Below, in pieces: positions 43,087 to 53,629 of a stretch of 54,730 nt of DNA. Under the pieces are notes generated by a model that made no database searches, had not been told where the DNA came from, and worked only from the letters and a program-made list of their open reading frames with translations. Both the position numbers and the translations under genes were made by a program. Numbering within the stretch: the stretch's first letter is position 1; every line of letters begins with the position of its first letter. Source of the stretch: Brevibacterium sp. S22. Lineage in GTDB: Bacteria > Actinomycetota > Actinomycetes > Actinomycetales > Brevibacteriaceae. The stretch lies in the NCBI RefSeq assembly GCF_004745485.1, contig NZ_RHFG01000027.1, positions 1 through 54,730 on the forward strand, read 5' to 3'.

Positions 43087-44592
43087 TCAGGCCCAGCCGA
43101 GGTCGGCGATCTTGAAAGCGTCGGAGACCCGGTTGGCGGGGATCCCTTCGATATCAGACTTGGCGATGACGAGGTTCGGGAACAGGAACAGGAAGTCCGA
43201 GGCGGCATCCTCGGTGATCGTCTTCGCGATCTCCTTCATTCCTGAGATGTACTCCTCCTCGGTGCCGGTATCGGCCTTCTCCGCGATCTTCTTGATCGTC
43301 GAGTCGTCGTAGCCGATGTAGTAGTCGTTGGAGAACACGGTGAGGATATCGCGCGGTTCGGCGTGGTTGATCACCGACATATCGAAATCATGTTCGGTGA
43401 ACGTCTTGTCCAACCACACGGCCGGGAACTCCTGGGTCGAGACCTTCGCCTTCAGCCCGACCTCTTCGAGCTGGGCGGAGACGATTTCGGAGATCGCCTT
43501 CGCATAGGGCAGGTTGGGCACGGTGAAAGCGAACTCTTCGCCCTTGATCCCGGCTTCGTCGACGAGCTGTTCGGCCTTCTTCGGATCGTACTTCCACACC
43601 CCGGTGAGGTCTTCGTAGTACGGGTCGGTCGGGGGCACCATCGAGCCGATGAGTTCGCCGTAGCCGGCCCATGCGGTGTCGACGACGGCCTTGCGGTCGA
43701 TCGCGTGCATCACGGCCTCACGCGCCTTCTTGTCCTTGAAGATGCCCTCGGCGTTGTTCATCGACAGCACGACTTCGCCGTTAGTGGTGCCGGAGACGAT
43801 CTGGTAGTCATCGCTTTGGAACTCGCCGGCCAGTTCGGGTGCCTGGAGGTTGGAGACGAGGTCGATCTCTCCGGACTTCAGCGCGTTCGATGCGGAGACC
43901 GCATCCTTGAAGTACTTGAACTGGACCGTGTTCAGGGACGGCCTCTCGCCCCAGTAGTCGTCGCGGGCGGCGAAGTCGATGGACTGTCCGCGCGCGAACT
44001 TCTCGATCTCGAAGGGACCGGTGCCGATGGCCTCGTTGGCCAGATCCTTCGTCCCCTCGGTGTCGAAGACCGCTCCGACGAGGCTCGTGAGGTTGAACAG
44101 CCAGGTGTTCGAGGGCTTCTTCAGTTCGATCTCGACGGTGCCGTCATCCGGGGTGTCGATGGACTCGACGATGTCCATCTTGGATTTCAGCGCGTTCTTC
44201 CAGTCCTTCTGCACTCGCTCGTAGGAGTACTTCACGTCTTCGCTGGTGAGGTCCGCACCGTTGGAGAACTTCACTCCGTCGCGAAGCTCGAAGGTGTAGG
44301 TCTTGCGGTCATCTGACAGCGACCAGTCCTCGGCCAAAGCGGGCTGGATCTCGCCTTCGTCGTCCAGGCGGACGAGCGATTCGTAGACGTTCTCCATCAG
44401 CGCTTCGGGAATGGCGACTCCCGAGGTCGAGGTGAAGTCGAGATTGACCGGCTCGGCGGTGAACGCGATGGTCATCGAGTCCTTCTTCTGCGCATCGCCG
44501 CCGGTGTCGGAAGCGCCGGCCGAACAGCCCGTGATCAACAGGCTGGTGGCGACCGCTGCCGCCGCCCACGTCATGATGCGCGGAGTCTTCAT
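43087..44592 (-). CDS. Peptide-type ABC transporter substrate-binding lipoprotein
   Basis: A protein of 501 residues from ATG 44592 (MKTPRIMTWAAAAVATSLLI). The lipobox LLITGC places the lipid-modified cysteine near residue 23. The SBP_bac_5 family is shown by LVRLDDEGEIQPALAEDW, DRKTYTFELRDGVKFSNG, AIGTGPFEIEKFARGQSIDF, and GEVVLSMNNAEGIFKDKKAREAV. It captures the substrate outside; di- or oligopeptides are the family norm, but the ligand is not readable. GGAGAA lies upstream. First gene of the five-gene run with two permeases, ATPase and amidase. Confidence 0.93.
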   Translation of the reverse strand: MKTPRIMTWAAAAVATSLLITGCSAGASDTGGDAQKKDSMTIAFTAEPVNLDFTSTSGVAIPEALMENVYESLVRLDDEGEIQPALAEDWSLSDDRKTYTFELRDGVKFSNGADLTSEDVKYSYERVQKDWKNALKSKMDIVESIDTPDDGTVEIELKKPSNTWLFNLTSLVGAVFDTEGTKDLANEAIGTGPFEIEKFARGQSIDFAARDDYWGERPSLNTVQFKYFKDAVSASNALKSGEIDLVSNLQAPELAGEFQSDDYQIVSGTTNGEVVLSMNNAEGIFKDKKAREAVMHAIDRKAVVDTAWAGYGELIGSMVPPTDPYYEDLTGVWKYDPKKAEQLVDEAGIKGEEFAFTVPNLPYAKAISEIVSAQLEEVGLKAKVSTQEFPAVWLDKTFTEHDFDMSVINHAEPRDILTVFSNDYYIGYDDSTIKKIAEKADTGTEEEYISGMKEIAKTITEDAASDFLFLFPNLVIAKSDIEGIPANRVSDAFKIADLGWA

Positions 44593-44700
44593 CGTTCTCC
44601 TCGATTTCGCCGACCACGAAGAGGGTCGTTCGCCAACACTCAAGCATCGTCAGTGTATCCGAAGTTCTCAATTGATGAGGCGACTGTGTTCAGATGCTGG

Positions 44701-44717
44701 GCGTCTCGAGCAGACGC
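44701..44717 (-). terminator. Short hairpin at the end of rdgB
   Basis: GCGTCT and AGACGC pair around CGAGC, starting one base past the rdgB stop codon. It is a weak candidate terminator, since the stem is only 6 base pairs. Confidence 0.4.
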
Positions 44718-44718
44718 T

Positions 44719-45324
44719 TCAGAGGTTCGGCTCCTCGGCGAGGATCGCGGCCAGTGCGTCGAAGGCGAACCGGCGGTGGGAGCGGGAGTTCTTCTCCTCG
44801 GCGCTCATCTCTGCGGTGCTGATCTCTGAACCGTCGGGGACGAAGATCGGGTCGTACCCGAAGCCGTTCTCACCTTTGGGCTCGGTGGCCAGTCGTCCCG
44901 GCATCACACCCTCGGCGGTGAACTCGCGTCCGTCGGCGGTCACAGCGGCAGCTGCGCAGCGGAACTGTGCACCGCGGTGTTCGGCCGCGATATCGCCCAA
45001 TTGGGCGAGCAGGAGCTCGAGGTTCGCCCGGTCGTCGCCGTGTCGACCGGCCCAGCGGGCGGAGAAGATCCCCGGTGCACCGCCGAGGACGTCGACGCTG
45101 ATGCCCGAGTCGTCTGCGATGGCGGTGCGCCCGGTCGCAGCTGCAGCGGCACGCGCCTTGATGAGGGCGTTCTCGGTGAACGTGATCCCGGTTTCGGCGA
45201 CATCGCCGAGCCCCGCCTCGGCGGCGGTGAGCACTTGGATGTCACTGCCGAGGACGGGCCCGAGGATGGTCAGCAGCTCTCGCTTCTTGCCCTCATTGTG
45301 AGTGGCGAGGACGAAGGTCGTCAT
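44719..45324 (-). CDS. rdgB: XTP/dITP diphosphatase (RdgB/HAM1 family)
   Basis: Removes dITP and XTP from the nucleotide pool. The protein has 201 residues. [19 protein letters not shown] is the start signature; [25 protein letters not shown] holds the metal-binding aspartates; [12 protein letters not shown] and [10 protein letters not shown] are the C-terminal blocks. The ATG at 45324 overlaps the rph stop by 4 bases (ATGA), so the two are coupled, the standard actinobacterial pair. Confidence 0.95.
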   Translation of the reverse strand: MTTFVLATHNEGKKRELLTILGPVLGSDIQVLTAAEAGLGDVAETGITFTENALIKARAAAAATGRTAIADDSGISVDVLGGAPGIFSARWAGRHGDDRANLELLLAQLGDIAAEHRGAQFRCAAAAVTADGREFTAEGVMPGRLATEPKGENGFGYDPIFVPDGSEISTAEMSAEEKNSRSHRRFAFDALAAILAEEPNL

Positions 45325-46043
45325 CCTGCGAGCGCTTCGGACTGGATGCGGGTGAGTTCGGTGCAGCCGTGAGCGGCGAGATCGAGCAGCCTGCCGAGTT
45401 CATCGCGGTCGAAAGGTGCTCCTTCGGCGGTCCCCTGGACTTCGATGAACTTCCCGGAACCGGTCATGACGACATTCATATCGGTTTCGGCGCGTGAGTC
45501 CTCGACATAGGGCAGGTCGAGGAGCGGCTGTCCGTCGATGATGCCGACGCTGATGGCGGACAACGAGTCGATGATCGGCTGGTGGGCGGCGGGGATGAGC
45601 CCGGTCGAGCGTCCCTTGTCGATGGCCTTCGCCAGGGCCACGTAGGCTCCGGTGATCGACGCGGTGCGCGTGCCGCCGTCGGCTTGGAGGACGTCGCAGT
45701 CGAGGACGAGGGTGTTCTCGCCGAGCTTGTCCATGTCGATGACCGCGCGCAGGCTGCGGCCGATGAGGCGGGAGATCTCGTGGGTGCGTCCGCCCTGTTT
45801 GCCTTTGACGGACTCACGGGTGCTGCGGGAGTCGGTGGCCCGCGGCAGCATGGCGTATTCGGCGGTGACCCATCCGCGGCCCTGGCCCTTGAGCCAGCGC
45901 GGCACGCCTTCGGTCAGCGAGGCCGCGCAGAGGACGCGGGTGTTGCCGAATTCCACTAACGCGGACCCTTCGGCGGTGTTGATCCAGTCCGGTGTGATCC
46001 GGACTTCACGGAGTTCGTCTGCTGCACGGCCGTCTGCTCGCAC
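45321..46043 (-). CDS. rph: Ribonuclease PH
   Basis: A phosphate-dependent 3'-5' exonuclease that trims tRNA ends. The protein has 240 residues. [19 protein letters not shown] starts the family; [57 protein letters not shown] and [20 protein letters not shown] cover the phosphorolytic core. It starts with GTG at 46043. Upstream 146 bases separate it from the MBL hydrolase. Confidence 0.96.
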   Translation of the reverse strand: MRADGRAADELREVRITPDWINTAEGSALVEFGNTRVLCAASLTEGVPRWLKGQGRGWVTAEYAMLPRATDSRSTRESVKGKQGGRTHEISRLIGRSLRAVIDMDKLGENTLVLDCDVLQADGGTRTASITGAYVALAKAIDKGRSTGLIPAAHQPIIDSLSAISVGIIDGQPLLDLPYVEDSRAETDMNVVMTGSGKFIEVQGTAEGAPFDRDELGRLLDLAAHGCTELTRIQSEALAG

Positions 46044-46189
46044 TGTCTGCCTCTTTCGTCTCGGTGTAGCTGGTTTCTGTGGTCTGCCGGTGTCACGGAC
46101 GGTCGGCGGCGCTGGGGTGCCGAGGTCCAGAGACTGCTGTTTCGTTCGGTTGCCTGGTCGAGGATCCTCATCGGCCGGTGGTCACCGGT

Positions 46190-47011
46190 TCATACGGTCC
46201 AGGTGGCTCCGGGTTTCGCGAGCTCGATGGGTCCACGGTACTCCCCAGCTGCCTCACCGCGGACGATGGAGCAGTCGGTCCAGATGGGGATATGGGTGAG
46301 CACGAGCGCTGCCGCCTCGGCGTTCTGCGCCACCCGGCCGGCGCGCTTGCCGGTGAGATGGATTCCGCGCGCAGTGTCACGGTCCTCCTGGAAAGCGGCT
46401 TCGCAGAGGAAGAGGTCGGCGCCCCTCGCTGCTTCGACGAGGTTGTCGCACTCATCGCTGTCACCGGAATAGGTGATGACCTTGCCGGTGGCATCCGTGA
46501 TCCGCAGGGCGTAGGCCTCGACGGGGTGGTCGACGAGGAAGGCTTCGATGGTCAGTGAACCGATCTGGTGCCTGCTTCCGTGGTCGAGGTCGGAGAATTC
46601 GAAGGCGTGCTCGAAGTCCGAGTCGTCTCCCCCATTGGCGACCGGGGACTTTCCGGGATCCGTGTAGTAGGCCCGGAACAGTCGCTCCTTCGCACCAGCG
46701 GGGGCGAACACCGGGGTGCGGGTGCGGATCGTTCCGGTGTCGGAGATGTCGCCGTTGAAGAACTTCGGGTCGAAGCAGTGTTTGACGTAGAGCCCGGTCA
46801 TGTCCATGCAGTGATCCGGGTGGAGGTGGCTGAGCACGATCCCGGAGAGACGATCGGTGTCGATCGTCTCCTGCAGGGGGCTGAGTGCACCGGACCCGAG
46901 GTCGAGGATGATGCGAGTGGGTGTGTCCTCATCGGTTTCGATGAGGTAGCAGCTGGCGAGGGCGCCGCGCCCCGGGAAGGAGCCGGCGGTGCCGATAGCG
47001 GTGAGTCTCAT
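46190..47011 (-). CDS. Metallo-beta-lactamase-fold hydrolase (RNase Z/phosphodiesterase-like)
   Basis: A protein of 273 residues with the metal-binding motif SHLHPDHCMDMTGLYVKH, VITYSGDSDECDNLVEAA (second metal aspartate) and LVLTHIPIW (last histidine). The fold group includes RNase Z and cyclic-nucleotide phosphodiesterases; the actinobacterial members beside rph–rdgB are uncharacterised. The ATG at 47011 overlaps the DUF2017 stop (ATGA). In many relatives murI lies next to this gene; it is absent here. Confidence 0.88.
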   Translation of the reverse strand: MRLTAIGTAGSFPGRGALASCYLIETDEDTPTRIILDLGSGALSPLQETIDTDRLSGIVLSHLHPDHCMDMTGLYVKHCFDPKFFNGDISDTGTIRTRTPVFAPAGAKERLFRAYYTDPGKSPVANGGDDSDFEHAFEFSDLDHGSRHQIGSLTIEAFLVDHPVEAYALRITDATGKVITYSGDSDECDNLVEAARGADLFLCEAAFQEDRDTARGIHLTGKRAGRVAQNAEAAALVLTHIPIWTDCSIVRGEAAGEYRGPIELAKPGATWTV

Positions 47012-47586
47012 ATCTCGTCATCCCCCTGCGTCTGGTCCAGCAAGGTCGTTGTCAGTCGGTCCTGAATCCAGGTCAGGAAGTCGTACAGGGTCAGGGTGAG
47101 GTCTTCCGATTCGGAGAGGTCCTCGCGGTGGGCGTACTTCTCCTCCTGCGCCTCCTCGGTGTCGATTCCGAGGCGGACGGCGAAGACGAGTCGCAGATCA
47201 TTGAGGCCCTTCATCCATGCGAGCACTTCGTCCCGAGTCAGGGGGATGTCGTTGCCCTTGCTCAGTCCCAGCAGCACGATGCGCACATTGTGCGCCTTGG
47301 CCTGTTTGAGATCGAACTCGGTGAGGCGGCGGAACTCCGCTGAACGCTCTTCGTCGTCGGGGTCGACGTCGGGCAGCAGGCGCAGCAGTGCCGGGTCCTC
47401 CGGTCGGGGTCGGTCGACGAGTCCGAGTCGAGCTTCCCAGTTCTCCGAGTCGGGGCGGTCGTCATCGCTGTCACTGTCTTCGGCCAGCAGAGCTGCGAGA
47501 TCGGTGAACACGGTGAGCATGAGCGAGCGTTCGTTGTCTTGCAGAGTGAGGACGACGTCGTCCCCTCGTGCGTCGATGGCTGCCAT
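47008..47586 (-). CDS. DUF2017 family protein
   Basis: A protein of 192 residues with an acidic centre (EDSDSDDDRPDSENWEARLG). The blocks DPALLRLLPDVDPDDEERSA, AEFRRLTEFDLKQAKAHNVR and DLRLVFAVRLGIDTEEAQEE are typical of DUF2017. Function is unknown, but it is nearly always found directly after clpS in Actinobacteria, as here with 3 bases between. A role as partner of ClpS-directed proteolysis is only a guess from place. Confidence 0.85.
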   Translation of the reverse strand: MAAIDARGDDVVLTLQDNERSLMLTVFTDLAALLAEDSDSDDDRPDSENWEARLGLVDRPRPEDPALLRLLPDVDPDDEERSAEFRRLTEFDLKQAKAHNVRIVLLGLSKGNDIPLTRDEVLAWMKGLNDLRLVFAVRLGIDTEEAQEEKYAHREDLSESEDLTLTLYDFLTWIQDRLTTTLLDQTQGDDEI

Positions 47587-47589
47587 GTG

Positions 47590-47895
47590 TCAGTCGGATC
47601 CTGAATCGGGTTGGCACGCGGCCCACAGGCCGTATTCGTGCATCGCTTGGGTATCTCGTTCCATCGCTTCACGACCTCCGGTGGCGACCACGGAGCGCCC
47701 GTTCTCATGGACTTCGAGCATGAGCGAGTGGGCCTTCTCCTCGGAGTATCCGAAGTAGGTCTGGAACACGAAGCTGACATAGCTCATGAGGTTGACCGGG
47801 TCGTTGAAGACCACGGTCCTCCAGGGCTTGGCCAGGCTCTCGGAGGGACGGACGTCGACCTCCGGCTCCAGGACTGGTGTCGTTGGATTGCTCAC
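47590..47895 (-). CDS. clpS: ATP-dependent Clp protease adaptor ClpS
   Basis: Binds N-degron substrates and delivers them to ClpC/ClpA-ClpP. The protein has 101 residues. PWRTVVFNDPVNLMSYVSFV gives the family start with the N-degron pocket (VFNDPVN); KAHSLMLEVHENGRSVVATG and the final helix WRAACQ-like region (LWAACQPDSGSD) complete it. The GTG at 47895 starts it. It is divergent from pncB. Confidence 0.93.
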   Translation of the reverse strand: MSNPTTPVLEPEVDVRPSESLAKPWRTVVFNDPVNLMSYVSFVFQTYFGYSEEKAHSLMLEVHENGRSVVATGGREAMERDTQAMHEYGLWAACQPDSGSD

Positions 47896-47947
47896 GTTTC
47901 CACCTTACGGCAGAACACTGACGCTGTCGTGACGTAAGATCGCGCCT

Positions 47948-49267
47948 ATGAGTGATCTCACACGGACCGATTCGACGGCATTCTTCACGGATCAGTACGA
48001 ATTGACGATGGTGCAGGCCGCCTTGGAATCCGGCGCCGCCCACCGCAAGAGCCTCTTCGAGGTATTCGGTCGCAGTCTTCCCGCGGGCCGCCGCTACGGC
48101 GTCGTCGCCGGTACCGGTCGAATCCTCGAGATGATCCGTGACTTCCGCTTCGGCGATGCCGAGCTGTCGTTCCTCAGCAGGGAGAACATCGTCGACTCGC
48201 GCACCATCGACTGGCTGGCGAATTTTCGGTTCTCCGGCAATATCCGCGGCTATGCCGAAGGTGAGATCTACTTCCCGGGATCTCCGCTGCTCACGATCGA
48301 ATCGACATTCGCCGAGGGCGTCATCCTGGAGACGCTCATCCTCTCGGCGATGAACTTCGACTGCGCGGTCGCTTCGGCGGCATCTCGAATGGCCCAGGCG
48401 GCCGGAGATCGGCCGTGCGCGGAGATGGGCGGGCGACGCACGAACGAGCATGCGGCGGTGGCAGCGGCTCGGGCCGCTGTCATCGGCGGTTTCGCTTCGA
48501 CCTCGAACCTGGCCGCAGGTCTGCAGTACGGTCTGCGCACGATCGGCACCTCGGCCCATTCGTTCACGCTCCTCCACGATTCCGAACGGGAGGCCTTCGC
48601 CGCCCAGCTGAAGTCACTGGGCACCGACACGACTCTGCTCCTGGACACCTACGACGTCGACGAGGCGCTGGCCACGGCAGTCGAACTGGCCGGGCCGAAC
48701 CTCGGCGGTGTGCGCATCGATTCCGGTGACCTCATCGAACAGGCCAGTGAGGTGCGGGAGAGTTTGGACCGGCTCGGAGCCCACGACACGACGATCACCG
48801 TCACCAGCGACCTCGACGAATATGCGATCGCTGCACTCGCCGCCTCCCCCGTGGATTCCTATGGTGTCGGCACGCGCGTAGTCACCGGTTCCGGCGCCCC
48901 GGCCGCCGGGCTGGTGTACAAGCTCGTGGCCCGCGCCGATGAAGCCGGCGAATGGACCTCGGTGGCCAAGCATTCTTCCGGCAAGCCCTCACGGGGCGGA
49001 CACAAGGAGGCGCTTCGCCTCGTCGACGGCCCGATCGCGGTCGAGGAGGCGGTCGGCATTCCGACCCTGCCCGATGACCTCGGCGAAGGACGTCGACTCA
49101 GCGTCGACCTCGTCGTCGACGGTGAGATCGACGAGTCGTTCATCGGTGCGGCCGGCGTGAAACAGGCCTGCGCCCGTCATGACGAATCCTTGGCGGAGCT
49201 GCCGCGTTCGGCCCGCAGGCTCCAAGCCGGCGAGCCCGCGATCCCCACCGTGTTCTATTCCGCCTGA
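47948..49267 (+). CDS. pncB: Nicotinate phosphoribosyltransferase
   Basis: Makes nicotinate mononucleotide from nicotinate and PRPP in NAD salvage. The protein has 439 residues. FFTDQYELTMVQAALESGAA is the family start; SLFEVFGRSLPAGRRYGVVAG, EMGGRRTNEHAAVAAARAAV and GTSAHSFTLLH hold active-site residues; GGVRIDSGDLIEQASEV and GVGTRVVTGSGAPA bind the phosphate. Divergent from clpS, a widely conserved pair in Actinobacteria. It consumes PRPP, as purine synthesis does. Confidence 0.95.
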   Translation: MSDLTRTDSTAFFTDQYELTMVQAALESGAAHRKSLFEVFGRSLPAGRRYGVVAGTGRILEMIRDFRFGDAELSFLSRENIVDSRTIDWLANFRFSGNIRGYAEGEIYFPGSPLLTIESTFAEGVILETLILSAMNFDCAVASAASRMAQAAGDRPCAEMGGRRTNEHAAVAAARAAVIGGFASTSNLAAGLQYGLRTIGTSAHSFTLLHDSEREAFAAQLKSLGTDTTLLLDTYDVDEALATAVELAGPNLGGVRIDSGDLIEQASEVRESLDRLGAHDTTITVTSDLDEYAIAALAASPVDSYGVGTRVVTGSGAPAAGLVYKLVARADEAGEWTSVAKHSSGKPSRGGHKEALRLVDGPIAVEEAVGIPTLPDDLGEGRRLSVDLVVDGEIDESFIGAAGVKQACARHDESLAELPRSARRLQAGEPAIPTVFYSA

Positions 49268-49300
49268 TCCGCACCCGCTGAACAGGCCCGGCACCGGGTC

Positions 49301-51094
49301 TCACTTCTTGCCGATGAACCAGCCCTGCAGCTTCGCGATCCGGGCTTGAATCTGCTCGCGCGTGGCTTGGGCGACGGCAGGTCCCCCGCAGGCCTTGCGG
49401 AGTTCGACATGCACGTTCTGGTGGGGTGTGCCGGTACGTCTCGACCATGCGCCGACGAGGCTCTGGAGCTGGTTGCGCTCTTCCTTCATCGCCCGGTGTT
49501 CGAGTTCGCTCGTCTCCGTCTCGGGGGCCGGGGGCGCCGCCGCGGTCTTGCGCTTCGCCTGCCTGGCCTGCTGGGTGCTCAGCAGCTCGCGCACCTGGTC
49601 GGGTTCGAGCAGACCGGGAATGCCGATGAAGTCGAGTTCGTCCTCGGAGCCGATCGCACCGCCGGTGCCGAATTCACCGCCGTCGTAGAGCACACGGTCG
49701 AACAGGGCTTCGGCGCCGAGCGCTTCGAAGGATCCCAGCTGGTCGGCAGAGGCGCTCTCGCTGCGGTTCGCCTGCTCCATGGCCTGCTCATCGAAGACGA
49801 CGACGTCGTTCTCGTCCTCGTTCTTCGGCCGGTCCAGGGCATGGTCACGTTCGACTTCCATCGTGTTCGCCAAGGCCATGAGGATCGGCACCGACGGCAG
49901 GAAAACCGAAGCGGTCTCGCCGCGTTTGCGGGCACGCACGAAACGGCCGATGGCCTGTGCGAAGAACAGCGGAGTCGCCGAGGAGGTCGCGTAGACGCCG
50001 ACGCACAGTCGGGGAACGTCGACGCCCTCGGACACCATGCGCACTGCGACCATCCACCGGTCGGTGGAGTTCTGGAACTGTTCGATCCGCGCTGAGGCTC
50101 CCGCCTCGTCGGAGAGCACCACGGTCGGTTTCTCCCCGGTGATCTCGTGCAGGCGCTTAGCGTATGCACGTGCCGCCTCTTGGTCGGTGGCGATGACGAG
50201 GCCCCCGGCGTCGTGAACGGTGCGACGGACTTCGGTCAGTCGCATATCGGCAGCCTTGAGGACCGCCGGAATCCAGTCGCCCTTCGGGTCGAGGGCTGTG
50301 CGCCAGGCCTGCGAGTTGATGTCCTTCGTCGTCTCTTCGCCGAGGACATGCGACATCTCATCGCCGGCCTTGGTCCGCCATGTCATGGCACCGGCGTAGG
50401 CGAGGAAGAGCACGGGACGGACGACGCCGTCTTTGAGCGCACGACCGTAGCCGTAGGAATAGTCCGCGACCGAGGTGCGGATCCCGTTCTCGTCGGGAGC
50501 GTAGGTGACGAACGGGATCGGTGAGGTGTCCGACCGGAATGGTGTTCCGGTCAGGGACAGGCGGCGGACCGCAGGACCGAAAGCCTCCCGCACGGCATCG
50601 CCCCAGGACAGGGCGTCGCCGCCGTGGTGGACCTCGTCGAGGATGACAAGCGTTCGGCCCGCGGCGGTCCGGTTGTGGTGGAGCACTGGTTTCGCCGCCA
50701 CCTGAGCATAGGTCAGGGCCACACCGTGATATCCGGGCGCGTGCTTGCCTTGTGAGTTCTTGAAGTGCGGGTCGAGCTTGATGCCCACACGTGCCGCCGA
50801 GTCGGCCCACTGCACCTTGAGGTGTTCGGTGGGAGCGACGACGGTGACCCGGTTGACGACTCGCTGGGCCAGCAGTTCCGCAGCCAGCCGCAGAGCGAAG
50901 GTCGTCTTACCGGCGCCGGGGGTCGCGACCGCGAGGAAGTCCTTGGGCTGCTCCTGGAAGTAGAGTTCGAGAGCCTCCGCCTGCCAGGCACGCAACTTTC
51001 CGGCCGTTCCCCACGCCGCGCGCTCGGGGAATGCCGGTGGAAGTTGTTCTGCAGCGGAGGTCCCTGGTGCTGTTGGGAGACGATCCGCGGACAT
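49301..51094 (-). CDS. DEAD/DEAH-box helicase (SF2)
   Basis: A protein of 597 residues. Motifs: LAVATPGAGKTTFALRLAAE (Walker A), VILDEVHHGGDALSWGDA (DEVH box), SLTGTPFRSDTSPIPFV (motif III), MVSEGVDVPRLCVGVYAT and AQAIGRFVRARKRG (motif VI). The C-terminal part is charged with a KRKTAAAPPAPE linker and ends in FIGKK. It is the XPB/SSL2-like group seen beside DUF3039 in Actinobacteria; role unknown, probably DNA or RNA metabolism. The ATG follows the DUF3039 stop directly (TAGATG). Confidence 0.9.
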   Translation of the reverse strand: MSADRLPTAPGTSAAEQLPPAFPERAAWGTAGKLRAWQAEALELYFQEQPKDFLAVATPGAGKTTFALRLAAELLAQRVVNRVTVVAPTEHLKVQWADSAARVGIKLDPHFKNSQGKHAPGYHGVALTYAQVAAKPVLHHNRTAAGRTLVILDEVHHGGDALSWGDAVREAFGPAVRRLSLTGTPFRSDTSPIPFVTYAPDENGIRTSVADYSYGYGRALKDGVVRPVLFLAYAGAMTWRTKAGDEMSHVLGEETTKDINSQAWRTALDPKGDWIPAVLKAADMRLTEVRRTVHDAGGLVIATDQEAARAYAKRLHEITGEKPTVVLSDEAGASARIEQFQNSTDRWMVAVRMVSEGVDVPRLCVGVYATSSATPLFFAQAIGRFVRARKRGETASVFLPSVPILMALANTMEVERDHALDRPKNEDENDVVVFDEQAMEQANRSESASADQLGSFEALGAEALFDRVLYDGGEFGTGGAIGSEDELDFIGIPGLLEPDQVRELLSTQQARQAKRKTAAAPPAPETETSELEHRAMKEERNQLQSLVGAWSRRTGTPHQNVHVELRKACGGPAVAQATREQIQARIAKLQGWFIGKK

Positions 51095-51349
51095 CTACTC
51101 CTGTGGTCCTTCGGACATCGACTCGTAGATCTCTTTGCACTTGGGGCAGATCGGGAAGCGCTCGGGGTTGCGTGTGGGGACCCACACCTTTCCGCACAAG
51201 GCGATCAGCGGAGTCCCGGTCACCATGGACTCCATGATCTTGTCCTTGGGCGCGTAGTGGCTGAAGCGCTCATGGTCTCCGGGCTCGACTAGCTGCTCGG
51301 ACTGCTCGCGCTCGATCGTTGCTGAACCGCCTGTAGCTGGAATGGTCAT
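51095..51349 (-). CDS. DUF3039 family protein, zinc-ribbon-like
   Basis: A protein of 84 residues from ATG 51349 (MTIPATGGSATIEREQSEQL). HERFSHYAPKDKIMESMVTG, TPLIALCGKVWVPTRNPERF and ICPKCKEIYE are the DUF3039 features: one cysteine in ALCGK and the pair CPKC could bind zinc together with a histidine. Function unknown; it is translationally adjacent to the helicase, suggesting a partner. It is divergent from the flavin reductase-like gene with a very short gap. Confidence 0.88.
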   Translation of the reverse strand: MTIPATGGSATIEREQSEQLVEPGDHERFSHYAPKDKIMESMVTGTPLIALCGKVWVPTRNPERFPICPKCKEIYESMSEGPQE

Positions 51350-51380
51350 GGCTCCATTGTAGTTCCCTAGAATGAGAGTC

Positions 51381-51896
51381 ATGGACCAGGCCTACGACGA
51401 TTCCCTCACAGAACGCTATCGCGAGCTCAGCGATGACATCGCCGCGGCGGTCGCCGTGGTCTCTGCCACCCGAGGCAGTGCACTGCACGCGATCACCGTC
51501 GATTCTTTCCTCGACGTGTCCTACGATCCCCCGACGATGGCGGTCAGCGTCTACTCCGGGTCACGGATGATGGAGACGCTGGAGACCAGTTCTCATTTTG
51601 CGATCTCGCTTCTCAATTCCGATCAGCGCGACATCTCCGAACGCCTCGGTGCCTCCGGGCAGCCGCTGTACGGCTCGCTCCAAGGCATTGACACCTTCCC
51701 CGCCCCGGAGGCCGGGCAGCCGGTGCTCACCGAGGCGGTCGCCTGGTTCGAGCTCGAACTCACCGAGGTGCTCGAGGTGGCCACGCACAACATCGTCGTC
51801 GGCGAGGTGGTGTCCATGGGCGCTGGAGCGAACGCGGGAACCAGCCGCCCTCTGCTGCGGTGGCGCAAGGCCTACGGGACCATCGGAAAGCGCTGA
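51381..51896 (+). CDS. Flavin reductase-like FMN-binding protein
   Basis: A protein of 171 residues from ATG 51381 (MDQAYDDSLTERYRELSDDI); ATG 51372 is also possible. AVAVVSATRGSALHAITVDSFLDVSYDPPTMAVSVY and SSHFAISLLNSDQRDISERLG match the flavin reductase domain, and the last part has HNIVVGEVVSMG. It would reduce or bind FMN; physiological partner unknown. Its start lies about 30 bases from the DUF3039 start, so the promoters overlap. The terminator at 51929–51994 follows. Confidence 0.88.
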   Translation: MDQAYDDSLTERYRELSDDIAAAVAVVSATRGSALHAITVDSFLDVSYDPPTMAVSVYSGSRMMETLETSSHFAISLLNSDQRDISERLGASGQPLYGSLQGIDTFPAPEAGQPVLTEAVAWFELELTEVLEVATHNIVVGEVVSMGAGANAGTSRPLLRWRKAYGTIGKR

Positions 51897-51928
51897 AACC
51901 CGCGAACGCATCCTGAGGCGATGAAAGC

Positions 51929-51994
51929 GGAGAGCCCCGACCCGACCGGTCCGGCTTCATGCAGAAGCCGTCCGGCACGGGGACGGGGCTCTCC
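51929..51994. terminator. Long hairpin between flavin reductase gene and gdhA
   Basis: GGAGAGCCCCG at 51929–51939 pairs with CGGGGCTCTCC at 51984–51994. An inner stem CGGCTTC (51952–51958) pairs with GAAGCCG (51964–51970). It serves the convergent ends at 51896 and 52056. Confidence 0.75.
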
Positions 51995-52055
51995 GACGAT
52001 CGTCACGATCCGCCGTGCCGATGTGTCGACACAAGGGATCCGTTCCGTCAACTGG

Positions 52056-53528
<1,473 letters not shown>

Positions 53529-53629
53529 TTAGCGATGAAATCTGCGTTGGCTGGTCATGAAATTGCCTATGGCAGACCGTGAAATCGGGGACGGGTGGGA
53601 ATGAGACCCACAGTGGCAGAATGGCATCC

